DNA from: Hyphomonadaceae bacterium UKL13-1
GTDB lineage: Bacteria; Pseudomonadota; Alphaproteobacteria; Caulobacterales; Aquidulcibacteraceae
Length of the DNA: 64,000 nucleotides
Direction of reading: 5' to 3'
Assembly (NCBI GenBank): GCA_001602435.1
Contig: CP012156.1
Coordinates: forward strand, 434,001 to 498,000
Shown here: positions 16,627 through 25,833 of the stretch, piece by piece
Position numbering within the stretch: position 1 is the first letter of the stretch
Layout: each line of letters opens with the position of its first letter
Position numbers and translations under genes: made by a program
Notes under the pieces: model-generated
Databases searched by the model: none
Told to the model about the DNA's origin: nothing
What the model saw: the letters and a program-made list of their open reading frames with translations, nothing else

Positions 16627-17898
16627 CTATTGCCGCAAGCGTAGCGGGATATTGTTTGCCCCGCCCACATTGCTGCCCACACCTGTCGGCACCGGAACGG
16701 GTGAGCCTTCATAGTCGGAATTGATGATGAGTTGGGCGGCATTGCTGACGATCAGTCGATGGGCGACAATCACACTCCATTGCGAGGCTTCCGCAACGCT
16801 GCCCGGCGAATTCACCAATAGTTGTGAGTTGGGCAGATAGATGGTTCCCAACAATTCATCGACATTGGGCGAAAGAAAGCTGACGGGGCTGGCATTAGTG
16901 CGGCTGGCCACAATCACAAAGCCCGCCCATGGTCCAGTTTCGCGGCCTTTAAGCGAGGTCGAAGCTGGTGCCCGTACTGTCAACTCGCCCTCGATCAGCA
17001 TCATGACTGCATTTTGTCCCTCCAAGCGGGAGTTTTCACTGAAAATGCTTGGCCTACAGAAATAATGTTCACCGGGCTGAAGCTTCATGATGGATGTGCC
17101 GCGCATCACAAATTGGGTACGATGCATTCCAGGTGGCAAGGCCAAGATGCCCTGCTTCCAAACATCTGTGCCGCCATCGGGGACAAGAGCGCAATCTTTT
17201 GGGGGGCTGATGGTTCGGGCCGAAAAGGGGTCTGGGATTTTCAATGCCCCAACATTAGGCGTGGGCGAAATTGCGCCGCCTTCGCTGGTGCCACTGGTCC
17301 GCACCGTCCCTGCCGCAACACTGGCGCGGTCTTTCAAGATAATGTCGCCATTGGCGTGAACCACGCAGCCCTTCGCAATCAGGGCGCTGGAGCGATCGCC
17401 CGCAATCGCATTTTCAGTGAGCGTTTCATTCTGCCCAAGAATACACAAAGGCTGTTTGACCATGTTCTCGGCAACTGAGCGCACCCGGATCTTGAAGCCG
17501 CCTTTAGGAACCAAATTGCCAAAAAAAGAGGGGCGGACGGCATAGCCGTCGACACTAAAGACGCCTTCCTTTTCTGGTGTCGCCACAAAGGCAACACGCG
17601 CGCGCTCGGTAAAAGAACCAACTTGGGTTAGAGCAAAGCGCTCGGCAAAATTCTTGGCGTTGCGTTGGCTGGAACCTGAAACCATCAAATCGCGTGCGCC
17701 TGCCAAAGCTGCTGCATCGGCGGCGGACTGCATCAAAGCGCGCTCATTATTCAGGGCAACAATTTCAATGGCCATGACTACGGCGATCGCGCTTGGCAAG
17801 ACCAAGAGACCGGTCAAGATGGTTAGATTGCCGCGCGTTTGAGCCTTTTTTGTCGGGAATGACGGCTCTGAAATTCTGCGCTTCCAAACAGGCAACAT
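16627..17898 (-). CDS. TadG-like pilus/secreted protein with TadE/G N-terminal domain
   Basis: The 423-residue product begins with a basic stretch and a membrane anchor (about 24-46: GNLTILTGLLVLPSAIAVV) followed by ALNNERALMQSAADAAALAGA. This is the Flp pilus-assembly TadE/TadG N-terminal signature. The remaining 340 residues look extracytoplasmic and rich in Ser, Gly and Val, with a polymer-binding or beta-helix-like C-terminal part (LVNSPGSVAEASQWSVIVAH). No other tad gene lies nearby, so it is an orphan. The C-terminal part is not assigned to a family. Confidence 0.65.
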   Translation of the reverse strand: MLPVWKRRISEPSFPTKKAQTRGNLTILTGLLVLPSAIAVVMAIEIVALNNERALMQSAADAAALAGARDLMVSGSSQRNAKNFAERFALTQVGSFTERARVAFVATPEKEGVFSVDGYAVRPSFFGNLVPKGGFKIRVRSVAENMVKQPLCILGQNETLTENAIAGDRSSALIAKGCVVHANGDIILKDRASVAAGTVRTSGTSEGGAISPTPNVGALKIPDPFSARTISPPKDCALVPDGGTDVWKQGILALPPGMHRTQFVMRGTSIMKLQPGEHYFCRPSIFSENSRLEGQNAVMMLIEGELTVRAPASTSLKGRETGPWAGFVIVASRTNASPVSFLSPNVDELLGTIYLPNSQLLVNSPGSVAEASQWSVIVAHRLIVSNAAQLIINSDYEGSPVPVPTGVGSNVGGANNIPLRLRQ

Positions 17899-17943
17899 CT
17901 AATAATCACTGGACAATTTAAGTGGATATCTTCAGATTATTAG
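17899..17943. promoter_or_regulatory. AT-rich inverted repeat before the TadG-like gene
   Basis: CTAATAATC (17899-17907) and GATTATTAG (17935-17943) are perfect 9-bp arms spaced by 27 bp, immediately upstream of the TadG-like start codon. The position suggests an operator or a leader structure. The 270-bp gap up to the tyrosine phosphatase gene otherwise shows only AT-rich DNA without a recognisable gene. Confidence 0.4.
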
Positions 17944-18170
17944 CAAATATGAATTGGTGAAGACTTAAAATCACATTGTGTATTTGAGCTAAGCTGGCCG
18001 AATCTCACTTTGGAGATTGGTGTGATCTTCGAGTTTATCTAAGTTCATATCTGATGCGAATTTGTTGGCTCAAAACCGAGTAGAAATCGCGAAAGCTTCA
18101 TCATTCCATGATCAGGCCGTCAAAGACGGAAGCTAGGCCCGAGGGATCATTTCACGAGGGGAAGCATATT

Positions 18171-19238
18171 ATGGATCGTCGCACACTTCTGATTGGTCTA
18201 TCGTCCGGTTTGGCTGTCGCCGGAACGCAGACACAAGCGGCAAGCCGTCTCAACGCGGCTGCAACGCGCTTGGACCCAGCGCGGGTGCGGTTAACTTGGA
18301 GTGCGGCAGCCGGTTCCGCCCGGGTTCTGACTTCTAGCGAACCAAATGCGAACCTTTTTGCGATGAAGGAAGTTGCCGCAGCCGTACAAAGTGGACAACT
18401 GGATGTTGCTGCCGCCATTTCCCCGCGCCCTTACTTCCTGATCCGCACGCGCTCTGGCGGGCAGGTGCGGATTGCTGAGCGTTTGTTGCCCCTCGAGGGC
18501 GGTCGCAATTTTCGGGACTTGGGTGGCTATGCGGCTCACCGTGGCAAAACGGTCGGCTGGGGGCGGATCTATCGCTCTGGGGTGATGGCGAAATTGACCT
18601 CAAGCGACACTGCCTATCTGCGTAGTCTCGGCATTGCGGTGATCTGCGACTTGCGCAGTGGCCAAGAGCGCACCACTGAACCGAGCGCGCTGCTCGGCAG
18701 TGAAGGGGTCAAGGTCCTGTCTAAGGACTATGAGATGGGCTCGTCGTTGAATAGGCTGATGTCTGCAAAGACCAAAGAGGAGGCGGTCGTCATCTTTGGC
18801 GATGCCTATATCGACTTTATCCAAACCCTCGCGCCGCAATATAAAGAGATGTTTGAAAGCCTGCTGGAGAACAAGGCCCCATTGGCGGTCAATTGTACGG
18901 CAGGCAAAGACCGGACAGGTGTGGCCAGTGCGCTGATCTTATCCGTACTGGGCGTGGACCGCGCTTCGGTAGTTGGAGATTATGCACTGAGCCAAACGTT
19001 CGTGCCGCCCGCCTATTATCTGAATCAGGCCGCAGGGGCGACTGCTGCTCAGACAACCCCATTCGCGCGTCTACCACGTCCGATTGCCGAGGTGATCTTG
19101 GGGTCCGACCCAGCGGTCATGCAGCATGCACTTGGCCGAATGGACCGCGAATTTGGCGGACCGGTTGGCTTAGCAAAGCGGCAATTTGGTCTGACAGATG
19201 CCGCGATTGCGAAGTTGCGGGCAGACTATTTGGTCTAG
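18171..19238 (+). CDS. Secreted tyrosine-protein phosphatase (DSP-like)
   Basis: The 355-residue protein starts MDRRTLLIGLSSGLAVAGTQ, a twin-arginine-type signal peptide, so it is probably exported folded through Tat. The catalytic P-loop is NCTAGKDRTG, with nucleophile C242 and R248. An upstream GGRNFRDLGGYAAHRG segment is typical of the bacterial tyrosine phosphatase family related to MptpB. ATG 18171 is chosen because GAGGGGA precedes it and because the signal peptide starts there. It ends 133 bp before mraZ in the same direction. The substrate is unknown. Confidence 0.82.
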   Translation: MDRRTLLIGLSSGLAVAGTQTQAASRLNAAATRLDPARVRLTWSAAAGSARVLTSSEPNANLFAMKEVAAAVQSGQLDVAAAISPRPYFLIRTRSGGQVRIAERLLPLEGGRNFRDLGGYAAHRGKTVGWGRIYRSGVMAKLTSSDTAYLRSLGIAVICDLRSGQERTTEPSALLGSEGVKVLSKDYEMGSSLNRLMSAKTKEEAVVIFGDAYIDFIQTLAPQYKEMFESLLENKAPLAVNCTAGKDRTGVASALILSVLGVDRASVVGDYALSQTFVPPAYYLNQAAGATAAQTTPFARLPRPIAEVILGSDPAVMQHALGRMDREFGGPVGLAKRQFGLTDAAIAKLRADYLV

Positions 19239-19312
19239 TCGGAGCGTTCAGGTTCGTACTTGGCCTAGCTCTATGCAGGCTGGCGTCTGAATCTCGCGCT
19301 GAATCCACATAA

Positions 19313-19347
19313 TCCCATTGAATGGGGTCAAATCCCATGTTATCCCA
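19313..19347. promoter_or_regulatory. Putative MraZ operator: 10-bp phased TGGGA/TGGGG boxes
   Basis: TCCCA (TGGGA on the minus strand) occurs at 19313-19317, 19333-19337 and 19343-19347, and TGGGG on the plus strand at 19323-19327, so a TGGG-type box stands every 10 bp just upstream of mraZ. MraZ is known in other bacteria to bind TGGG-containing direct repeats with about 10-bp period before its own gene. The array lies 25-59 bp before the mraZ start, as expected for autorepression of the dcw cluster. Confidence 0.6.
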
Positions 19348-19371
19348 AAGACTGATTGCTTTGGGGGCTAC

Positions 19372-19854
19372 ATGCGCTTTGTTTCGACCTATGACGCGGG
19401 ATTGGATGACAAGCGGCGGGTAACCTTGCCGGCTGACTTCCGCGCCGGGTTGAAAGCTGAAGGCGACGCGCAGGATCATGTGCGCGTTTGGCCTGGCGAT
19501 GGCGATTGGCTGGAAGGCGCTGACGATCGTTTCATCGCTGCGCTGTCGCAATCGGCTGAAGATATGGCGCAGGACGACCCAGAAGCGGCAGAGGCTGCAA
19601 CCTTGGCCATTCTGGGCGGTTCTCGTAAATTAGCACTCGATGGGGCTGGCCGCATCGTCTTGCCAGAAACTTTTGTTTCCCACGCAGGTCTTGCAGACCG
19701 GGTCAGCTTTGTCGGTCTTGGACCTTACTTTCGGATCGCGAGCCCTGAAGTCGCCGCTCGGATGGCCCAGACCGCGCGGGATCGAACTGCGGCAACTAAA
19801 GCGAAGATTTTCGCAATGGCGCGACGCAAAGTGCGGGAAGGGACCCCGGAATGA
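19372..19854 (+). CDS. mraZ: Transcriptional regulator MraZ
   Basis: MraZ binds DNA and represses the division and wall cluster that it heads. The 160-residue product has two SpoVT/AbrB-like halves, seen in MRFVSTYDAGLDDKRRVTLPADFR at the start and in KLALDGAGRIVLPETF in the middle. The start is set at 19372 by homology (RFVSTY) and a GGGGG site seven bases upstream; an earlier in-frame ATG lies inside the operator boxes. Its stop overlaps the rsmH ATG (ATGA at 19851-19854). Confidence 0.92.
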   Translation: MRFVSTYDAGLDDKRRVTLPADFRAGLKAEGDAQDHVRVWPGDGDWLEGADDRFIAALSQSAEDMAQDDPEAAEAATLAILGGSRKLALDGAGRIVLPETFVSHAGLADRVSFVGLGPYFRIASPEVAARMAQTARDRTAATKAKIFAMARRKVREGTPE

Positions 19855-20828
19855 GCGGCCACCTGCCTGTTATGATGGCCGAAGTGCTTGAAGCGCTGGC
19901 CCCTCGAGCGGGGCAATTGATTGTGGATGGCACCTTTGGTGGCGGCGGCTATACGCGCGCCATTCTGGCGGCAGCACCTTGCCAAATCATCGGTCTTGAT
20001 CGCGACCCTGATGCGGTCGTGCGCGGCAAAGGGCTTGAGAAAGAAATGCCCGGTCGCTTTACCATGGTCGAGACGCAGTTCTCCAAATTGGATGAACTTC
20101 AAGCCAAGGTAGATGCAGTCGTTCTCGACATCGGCGTGTCGTCCTTCCAGATTGACCAGCCCGAACGCGGCTTTTCCTTTATGCAGGATGGGCCGCTCGA
20201 TATGCGCATGGGCAAGGATGGCCCTAGTGCCGCTGATGTCGTGGCGCAGTTAACGGAGGGCGAGCTTAGTACTTTGTTTCATGTCTATGGTGAGGAGCGC
20301 GAGGCCCGTCGCATCGCGCGCGCCATTGTGACAGACCGGGTTGCAACCCCTTATCTGCGGACCTCGGAATTGGCTGGCGTTGTCTCGCGCGTGATTGGCC
20401 GCAAGCACCAAGACCATATTCATCCCGCCACCCGCGTGTTCCAAGCCCTTCGCATCTATGTGAATGATGAGATTGGCGAGTTGGAAAAAGCCCTTATCGC
20501 GGCCGAAGCTGTCTTGCCGCCCGGTGGCCGTTTGGTGGTGGTGACGTTTCATTCGCTGGAAGACCGCGCGGTTAAAACTTTCCTCAATGACCGCAGCAAA
20601 GAAGCCCCCGGCTCTCGTCACGCGCCAGCTCAAGCTGGCCCGCCGGCAACCTTCAGCCTCATCAACCGAAAGCCCTTGACCGCGACAGAGGCTGAAGTTG
20701 CCACCAATCCGCGCGCGCGCTCCGCAAAATTGCGCGCCGCCATCCGTACCAGCGCGCCAGCTCGGGCAGGGCGAGTTACGGGTCTAGGCGGGGTTCCAAC
20801 ACTTGAGCAGATAAAGAGGGCCGCATGA
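19851..20828 (+). CDS. rsmH: 16S rRNA (cytosine-N4) methyltransferase RsmH
   Basis: RsmH methylates C1402 of 16S rRNA. The 325-residue product begins GHLPVMMAEVLEAL, and the SAM site is in VDGTFGGGGYTRAIL. Later motifs are VLDIGVSSFQIDQPERGFSF and VVTFHSLEDRAVK, all family marks. It overlaps mraZ by 4 bp and ftsL by 4 bp, so the three are translationally coupled. Confidence 0.96.
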   Translation: MSGHLPVMMAEVLEALAPRAGQLIVDGTFGGGGYTRAILAAAPCQIIGLDRDPDAVVRGKGLEKEMPGRFTMVETQFSKLDELQAKVDAVVLDIGVSSFQIDQPERGFSFMQDGPLDMRMGKDGPSAADVVAQLTEGELSTLFHVYGEEREARRIARAIVTDRVATPYLRTSELAGVVSRVIGRKHQDHIHPATRVFQALRIYVNDEIGELEKALIAAEAVLPPGGRLVVVTFHSLEDRAVKTFLNDRSKEAPGSRHAPAQAGPPATFSLINRKPLTATEAEVATNPRARSAKLRAAIRTSAPARAGRVTGLGGVPTLEQIKRAA

Positions 20829-21250
20829 CACTGACCCGAACCCATTTGTTTGGATTTGTAGGCCTCGTGGCTCTGGCCTTTGCGCTCTATTGGGCCAAGG
20901 CAGAAGCCCAAGCCGTTCGCGAAAAAGTTTTGGTTTTGCAAGAAGAGGTCGATACCGAGCGCCGTGCCGTCCGGACCTTGGAAGCAGAATTGACATGGGT
21001 CGAGCGGCCAGACCGACTTGAAGCGGCCGCCACGCGGAAATTGGGCTTGGTTCCGATGACCGCTGAACGCATCGCCACGCTCGACGATATTGATCAGATC
21101 GCGCCCTTGCGTGCTGTAACGCCTAATGCAGCAGATGCCCAGAAGATGGCGCCAACCGATCCCGAGCAAAAACCAACTGCGCCTGGAGCGGACAAGCCCA
21201 AAGCTGTTGCTGCAAAGCTCGCGCCAATTACGACGGTGGTGGGTCGATGA
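20825..21250 (+). CDS. ftsL: Cell division protein FtsL
   Basis: A 141-residue bitopic protein: a short N-terminus, one membrane helix (about 7-24: LFGFVGLVALAFALYWA), a coiled-coil-like periplasmic part (REKVLVLQEEVDTERRAVRTLEAEL) and an Ala/Pro/Lys-rich tail. Position between rsmH and ftsI is the standard place for ftsL. FtsL works with FtsB and FtsQ to activate FtsW-FtsI at the septum. Sequence conservation of this family is low, so synteny carries much of the call. Both ends overlap neighbours by 4 bp. Confidence 0.85.
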   Translation: MTLTRTHLFGFVGLVALAFALYWAKAEAQAVREKVLVLQEEVDTERRAVRTLEAELTWVERPDRLEAAATRKLGLVPMTAERIATLDDIDQIAPLRAVTPNAADAQKMAPTDPEQKPTAPGADKPKAVAAKLAPITTVVGR

Positions 21251-22989
21251 CCGACGCCCGTCGCCCTGAACCCAGCTTCGATTGGCCAAGACCAGCGCCG
21301 CGTGATCAGGGCGGTATTGGTACCATGCGCGGGCGCACCATCGCCCTCGCCGTCGCCTTTTGCGCAGGCTTTGGTCTTTTAAGTTTGCGTGCCATTCAGA
21401 TTGGTTTGTTCCGGCCTGTCGATGAAGCCGCAACTGCAGCGCGGGCCGCCGTCGCGCCACCTAGTAAGCGTGCCGATATTGTCGACCGAAATGGCCAGTT
21501 GCTGGCCACCTCGCTCGTCGCCCATTCCCTCTATGCTGACCCCAAGCGAATCTGGGACCCCGTGGAAGCCGCGCGCGCTTTGCGCAAAGTCTTCCCGGAA
21601 ATGGATGAAGCAAGCCTCGTTGAGAAGCTTTCGAGCCGCTCGCGCTTCGTTTGGATCAAGCGCCGCCTGACGCCGAAACAAAAGCAAGCTGTGTGGGAAT
21701 TGGCCCAACCTGGTCTTGAATTCATTGAAGAGTCAGAGCGGATTTATCCTATGGGCCATCTGGCTGGCCATGTGATCGGCTCGATGCATCCCGATGGTTC
21801 AGGCATCAATGGGATAGAGCGCGCTTTAAATGACCGCTTGACCTCGGGATCGGGCTCTGAACCTGTGCGATTGTCGCTTGATATGCGCGTACAATATATT
21901 CTTGAGCGCGAACTGGGCGAAGCCGCCACTGCCTTCCGGGCTCAGGGCGGTGCGGCGGTCATGTTGGACACAAAGACTGGCGAAGTTATTGCGTCAGCTT
22001 CTTGGCCATTCATGGACCCCAATCGGCCTGAGGCCAACTCACCCAACCAACAGAATAATCGAGTGACCAATTCGCGCTTTGAAATGGGCTCTACCTTCAA
22101 GGTCTTCACCGTCGCTATCGGGCTTGAAGACAATATCATAACGCCAGAATCTGTCTTTGACGCCCGCGCGCCGATGCGAATTGGCTCTGAGCTGATTTCA
22201 GACTTTCACGCAATGAATAAGATCGTGTCGGTGTCGGAAATTTTGGCGCACTCATCTAACATCGGCACCGTGCGGATCGCCCGCTCGGTTGGGGCCCCAC
22301 GCGTCCGCGAGTTCTTCTCGCGCCTTGGGTTGATGGAAGCAGCAGGCGGGGAGCTTTTGGAGAATGCGAAACCTATTTTACCCAAGCGCTGGAGCGAGAT
22401 TACCGCTGCCACAGCCTCATTCGGCCATGGGATTGCGGTGTCGCCGATGGCTGTTGTTGGTGGCTATGCGGCTGTCTCAAACGGCGGCCATTACATTCGC
22501 CCGACCTTCATCGCCCGTGACCCCAGCGTGCCGGTATCTAGCCGTGCCGTACTGACCCCGGCAACTTCAAAAACCGTTGTGAAACTTATGCGCGAAGTGG
22601 TGACTGGCGGGACCGGCAAGAATGCTGACTCTTTGGGTTATGAGGTTGCAGGTAAGACAGGAACGGCAGAGAAAGCAGGGCCAAACGGCTATGACTCCAA
22701 TCGCCGTGTTTCGAGCTTTGCTGGCGTATTTCCCGCCAGTGACCCCCGTTACGCCATTGTTTTCCTGCTGGATGAGCCGAAGGGCAATTTACAGTCTGGT
22801 GGTGCTGCAACGGCCGCGTTTGCTGCGGCTCCGTCGGTCTCGCGAATTATTGCGCGTTCTGCACCGCTTCTGGGGATTGCACCAAACCACGCGTTAGCTC
22901 AGATGGAGCCGCCGCGCGCGCCGACGCTTAAGTCTGCGCTACCACCAAAGACCAATCCGTCGCAGAAAGCGACGCAGGGGGAGCCATGA
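21247..22989 (+). CDS. ftsI: Septal peptidoglycan transpeptidase FtsI (PBP3)
   Basis: FtsI cross-links septal peptidoglycan. The 580-residue protein has a cytoplasmic N-terminus, one membrane helix (about 29-48), a pedestal domain and a transpeptidase domain. The active-site motifs are STFK (S282, K285), SSN (336-338) and KTGT (from K470). The C-terminal tail past about 535 is Pro/Ala-rich. Start overlaps the ftsL stop and its stop overlaps the murE start (ATGA), so it is part of a tightly coupled chain. Confidence 0.96.
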   Translation: MTDARRPEPSFDWPRPAPRDQGGIGTMRGRTIALAVAFCAGFGLLSLRAIQIGLFRPVDEAATAARAAVAPPSKRADIVDRNGQLLATSLVAHSLYADPKRIWDPVEAARALRKVFPEMDEASLVEKLSSRSRFVWIKRRLTPKQKQAVWELAQPGLEFIEESERIYPMGHLAGHVIGSMHPDGSGINGIERALNDRLTSGSGSEPVRLSLDMRVQYILERELGEAATAFRAQGGAAVMLDTKTGEVIASASWPFMDPNRPEANSPNQQNNRVTNSRFEMGSTFKVFTVAIGLEDNIITPESVFDARAPMRIGSELISDFHAMNKIVSVSEILAHSSNIGTVRIARSVGAPRVREFFSRLGLMEAAGGELLENAKPILPKRWSEITAATASFGHGIAVSPMAVVGGYAAVSNGGHYIRPTFIARDPSVPVSSRAVLTPATSKTVVKLMREVVTGGTGKNADSLGYEVAGKTGTAEKAGPNGYDSNRRVSSFAGVFPASDPRYAIVFLLDEPKGNLQSGGAATAAFAAAPSVSRIIARSAPLLGIAPNHALAQMEPPRAPTLKSALPPKTNPSQKATQGEP

Positions 22990-24437
22990 AACTCGCCGAT
23001 CTCCTCGACTTAGATTCGGGACATCCAGCCGCAAACCTCACCATCACGGGCCTATCATCCGACAGTCGCAAGACGAAGCCAGGTGACTTGTTCGCCGCTT
23101 TAACCGGCACGCAAAGCGATGGCCGCGCCTATGTCGCGCAGGCTGTCGCAGCTGGTGCCGTCGCGATTTTGGCAGAGCCGGGCTTGGCAGAATGCGGCGT
23201 ACCCGTGATCGAAGTGCCCCAAGCAAGGGCTGCGCTTTCGACTGTGGCGTCGCGCTTTTATCCCCGCCAGCCCGCTTGTGTGGTCGCGATTACCGGCACC
23301 AATGGCAAGAGCTCCACCGTCGATTTCCTGCGCCAAATCTGGACCCATGCGGGCCGGGCAGCGGCGAGTGTTGGTACCTTGGGTGCCATCGGCCCAAAAG
23401 GCCGCATCGATCTCGGCTTTACGACACCTGACCCGATTGCCTTGCATGCCACCCTTCAAAGCTTAACAGATGAGGGCATCACCCATATTGCGATGGAAAG
23501 CTCCTCGCATGCTTTGGATCAGCGGCGGATGCATGGCGTGCGTCTGTCAGCGGCTGGTTTTTCCAATCTGACGCAAGACCACCTCGATTATCACGGCACC
23601 ATGGCCGAATATCGCCAAGCCAAGCTGCGCTTGTTCAACGATCTCTTGAGCGCTGGTCAGCCCGCCATCGTCAATGCGGACGCGGCCGAGGCACCCGCCT
23701 TTGAAGAAGCCGCTCAAGCTAAGTCATTGGACCTGAAGCTGGTCGGTTGGCGCGGCGATTTTCTCAAGATCGAAGAGCTGTGGCCCAAGCCCGCGAGCCA
23801 GCGGGTGGATCTGCGCTTTGCCAATAAGACCTATCCCGTCGAAATTCCGCTCATTGGCGAGTTTCAGGCGCTCAATGCTGTCATGGCGGCAGGCTTTGCT
23901 TTGTCCTTGGGCGAAGAGCCCAGCAGGGTTTTTGAAGGCTTGGCAGGCTTGAAGACGGTCAAAGGCCGGATGGAACATATTGGTAGCACCGATGATGGTG
24001 CCCATGTGTTTGTCGATTATGCCCATACGCCAGACGGGCTCGATGTCTTGTTGCGCGCGGCCCGACCACATGCGCCTGGTCGCGTGGTGTTGGTGTTTGG
24101 CTGTGGTGGAGATCGCGACAAAGGCAAGCGGCCTTTGATGGGTGGCTTGGCTGCCAAATTCGCCGATGTCGTCATCGTCACCGATGATAATCCCCGCACC
24201 GAAGACGCGGCCCAAATCCGCAAAGAAGTTATGGTCGGCTGCCCAGAAGCGCTGGAGATTGGCGACCGGGGTGAGGCGATTGCCCATGCCGTCGGTCTCC
24301 TAAAGAAGGGCGATTGCCTTTTGATCGCCGGTAAGGGCCATGAGACGGGCCAATTGGTTCAAGGCCAAGTTCTGCCCTTCTCCGACCAAGAAGCTGCCGC
24401 TTCGGCCCTTTTGGCGCGGGGAGGCACGCTTGACTGA
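22986..24437 (+). CDS. murE: UDP-MurNAc-tripeptide synthetase MurE (meso-DAP adding)
   Basis: MurE adds the third amino acid of the stem peptide. The 483-residue ligase has the ATP loop GTNGKS (104-109) and the central EASSHAL-type segment (here MESSSHALDQRR). The DNPR motif near residue 402 (DDNPRTEDA) is diagnostic for meso-diaminopimelate rather than lysine. The closing GKGHETGQ is also present. The last codons overlap the murF TTG start. Confidence 0.96.
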   Translation: MKLADLLDLDSGHPAANLTITGLSSDSRKTKPGDLFAALTGTQSDGRAYVAQAVAAGAVAILAEPGLAECGVPVIEVPQARAALSTVASRFYPRQPACVVAITGTNGKSSTVDFLRQIWTHAGRAAASVGTLGAIGPKGRIDLGFTTPDPIALHATLQSLTDEGITHIAMESSSHALDQRRMHGVRLSAAGFSNLTQDHLDYHGTMAEYRQAKLRLFNDLLSAGQPAIVNADAAEAPAFEEAAQAKSLDLKLVGWRGDFLKIEELWPKPASQRVDLRFANKTYPVEIPLIGEFQALNAVMAAGFALSLGEEPSRVFEGLAGLKTVKGRMEHIGSTDDGAHVFVDYAHTPDGLDVLLRAARPHAPGRVVLVFGCGGDRDKGKRPLMGGLAAKFADVVIVTDDNPRTEDAAQIRKEVMVGCPEALEIGDRGEAIAHAVGLLKKGDCLLIAGKGHETGQLVQGQVLPFSDQEAAASALLARGGTLD

Positions 24438-25833
24438 TCCTCTGTGGACCTCAACGGCAGCAGCCTTGGCCGTATCTGGCAAGGCGCAAGGTCAATGGGC
24501 CGTCAACGGCATTTCGATTGATAGCCGCGCGGTCGAGCCCGGCGATTTGTTCGTCGCCCTCAAGGCCGAACGCGATGGCCACAGCTTTGTGCGCAATGCG
24601 CTCGCCGCAGGGGCAGGCGCCGCACTGGTGGTCGATCCCACCTGCGCAGATGCGGGCGCACCGCTTTTGGTGGTGCCGGATACTTTGATGGCGCTGGAGA
24701 ACCTTGGCACACAGGCGCGCCGCCGCAATGTGATCGCCACCCGCGTGGCCATAACGGGTTCGGTTGGCAAAACGACAGTCAAGGAAATGACTGCCACTGC
24801 TTTAGCCGCCACGGCCAAAACGCACCGATCGGTCAAATCCTACAATAATCACTGGGGTGTGCCGCTGACCTTGGCCCGCATGCCGGGCGATGCCCGCTTT
24901 GGTGTGTTTGAGATTGGCATGAATCATGGCGGCGAAATCTCGCGCCTATCGCCGCAAGTGCGTCCCCATATTGCCGCCATCACCATGGTCGCGCCCGTCC
25001 ATATTGAGCATTTTGCCGATGAGACTGGCATTGCCGACGCCAAGGCTGAAATCTTCTTGGGCCTGGACGCAGGCGGCACAGCGCTGATCCCGGGGGAAAA
25101 CCGACATGCCGCCCGCTTGGCCGCGCGTGCCCGCGACCGCGATGGCATCTCCATTCTAACGTTTGGCATGCATCCCGGTTTTGATTCCCATGTCGTCGGG
25201 ATTGACGAGATAGATCACGGCCGTCGTGTGACGGCAGATATTATGGGTCAACAGCTTAGCTGGATCATTCAAGAGCCCGGTGCCCATTGGGTCCACAATG
25301 GCTTATGCGCTTTGACATTGGCCGTGTTGGCAGGTGGCGACGGACAAGCAGCAGCAGCAGCCCTCTCACAATTCGGGGCGATTGATGGCCGCGGCGTATC
25401 GCGTCCGATCTCGCTTGCAACTGGTGGCTTCTTTGTCTTGGTGGACGAGGCCTATAATGCCAACCCAGCCTCTATGGCCGAAGCGATCACAACCCTTTCT
25501 GGTCGCGCTGGCCTCCGTCGTATTGCGGCCGTCGGCGATATGTTGGAGCTAGGTGTGAATGAAAATGCCTACCACGCAGCTGTCGCCGAAGATGTCATCC
25601 GCGCCGGGATCGACCTCGTCTTCTGTGCCGGCCCGCGCATGAAGCATTTGTGGGACGCTCTACCCGAAGCGCAACGCGGAGCTTATGCCGCAAGCGCCGC
25701 AGAGCTTGCGCCTGTGCTCGCCCAAGCGGTGCAAGCAGGTGACGTGGTGATGGTCAAAGGATCAAATGGGTCAAAGATGGCCGAAGTTGTGCGTGCGCTG
25801 CAAGCACTTGAAGCCCCCGCTGGAGAGAGCTGA
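24430..25833 (+). CDS. murF: UDP-MurNAc-tripeptide D-Ala-D-Ala ligase MurF
   Basis: MurF attaches D-Ala-D-Ala to complete the pentapeptide. I place the start at TTG 24430, inside the end of murE, because the strong site GGGGAGG lies directly upstream (24418-24424). The reading then opens with [14 protein letters not shown], as expected for the family; the ATG at 24340 would add 30 residues that translate murE sequence out of frame. The 467-residue protein has ATP loop GSVGKTT, the [11 protein letters not shown] segment and the [11 protein letters not shown] motif. Confidence 0.93.
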   Translation: MTDPLWTSTAAALAVSGKAQGQWAVNGISIDSRAVEPGDLFVALKAERDGHSFVRNALAAGAGAALVVDPTCADAGAPLLVVPDTLMALENLGTQARRRNVIATRVAITGSVGKTTVKEMTATALAATAKTHRSVKSYNNHWGVPLTLARMPGDARFGVFEIGMNHGGEISRLSPQVRPHIAAITMVAPVHIEHFADETGIADAKAEIFLGLDAGGTALIPGENRHAARLAARARDRDGISILTFGMHPGFDSHVVGIDEIDHGRRVTADIMGQQLSWIIQEPGAHWVHNGLCALTLAVLAGGDGQAAAAALSQFGAIDGRGVSRPISLATGGFFVLVDEAYNANPASMAEAITTLSGRAGLRRIAAVGDMLELGVNENAYHAAVAEDVIRAGIDLVFCAGPRMKHLWDALPEAQRGAYAASAAELAPVLAQAVQAGDVVMVKGSNGSKMAEVVRALQALEAPAGES

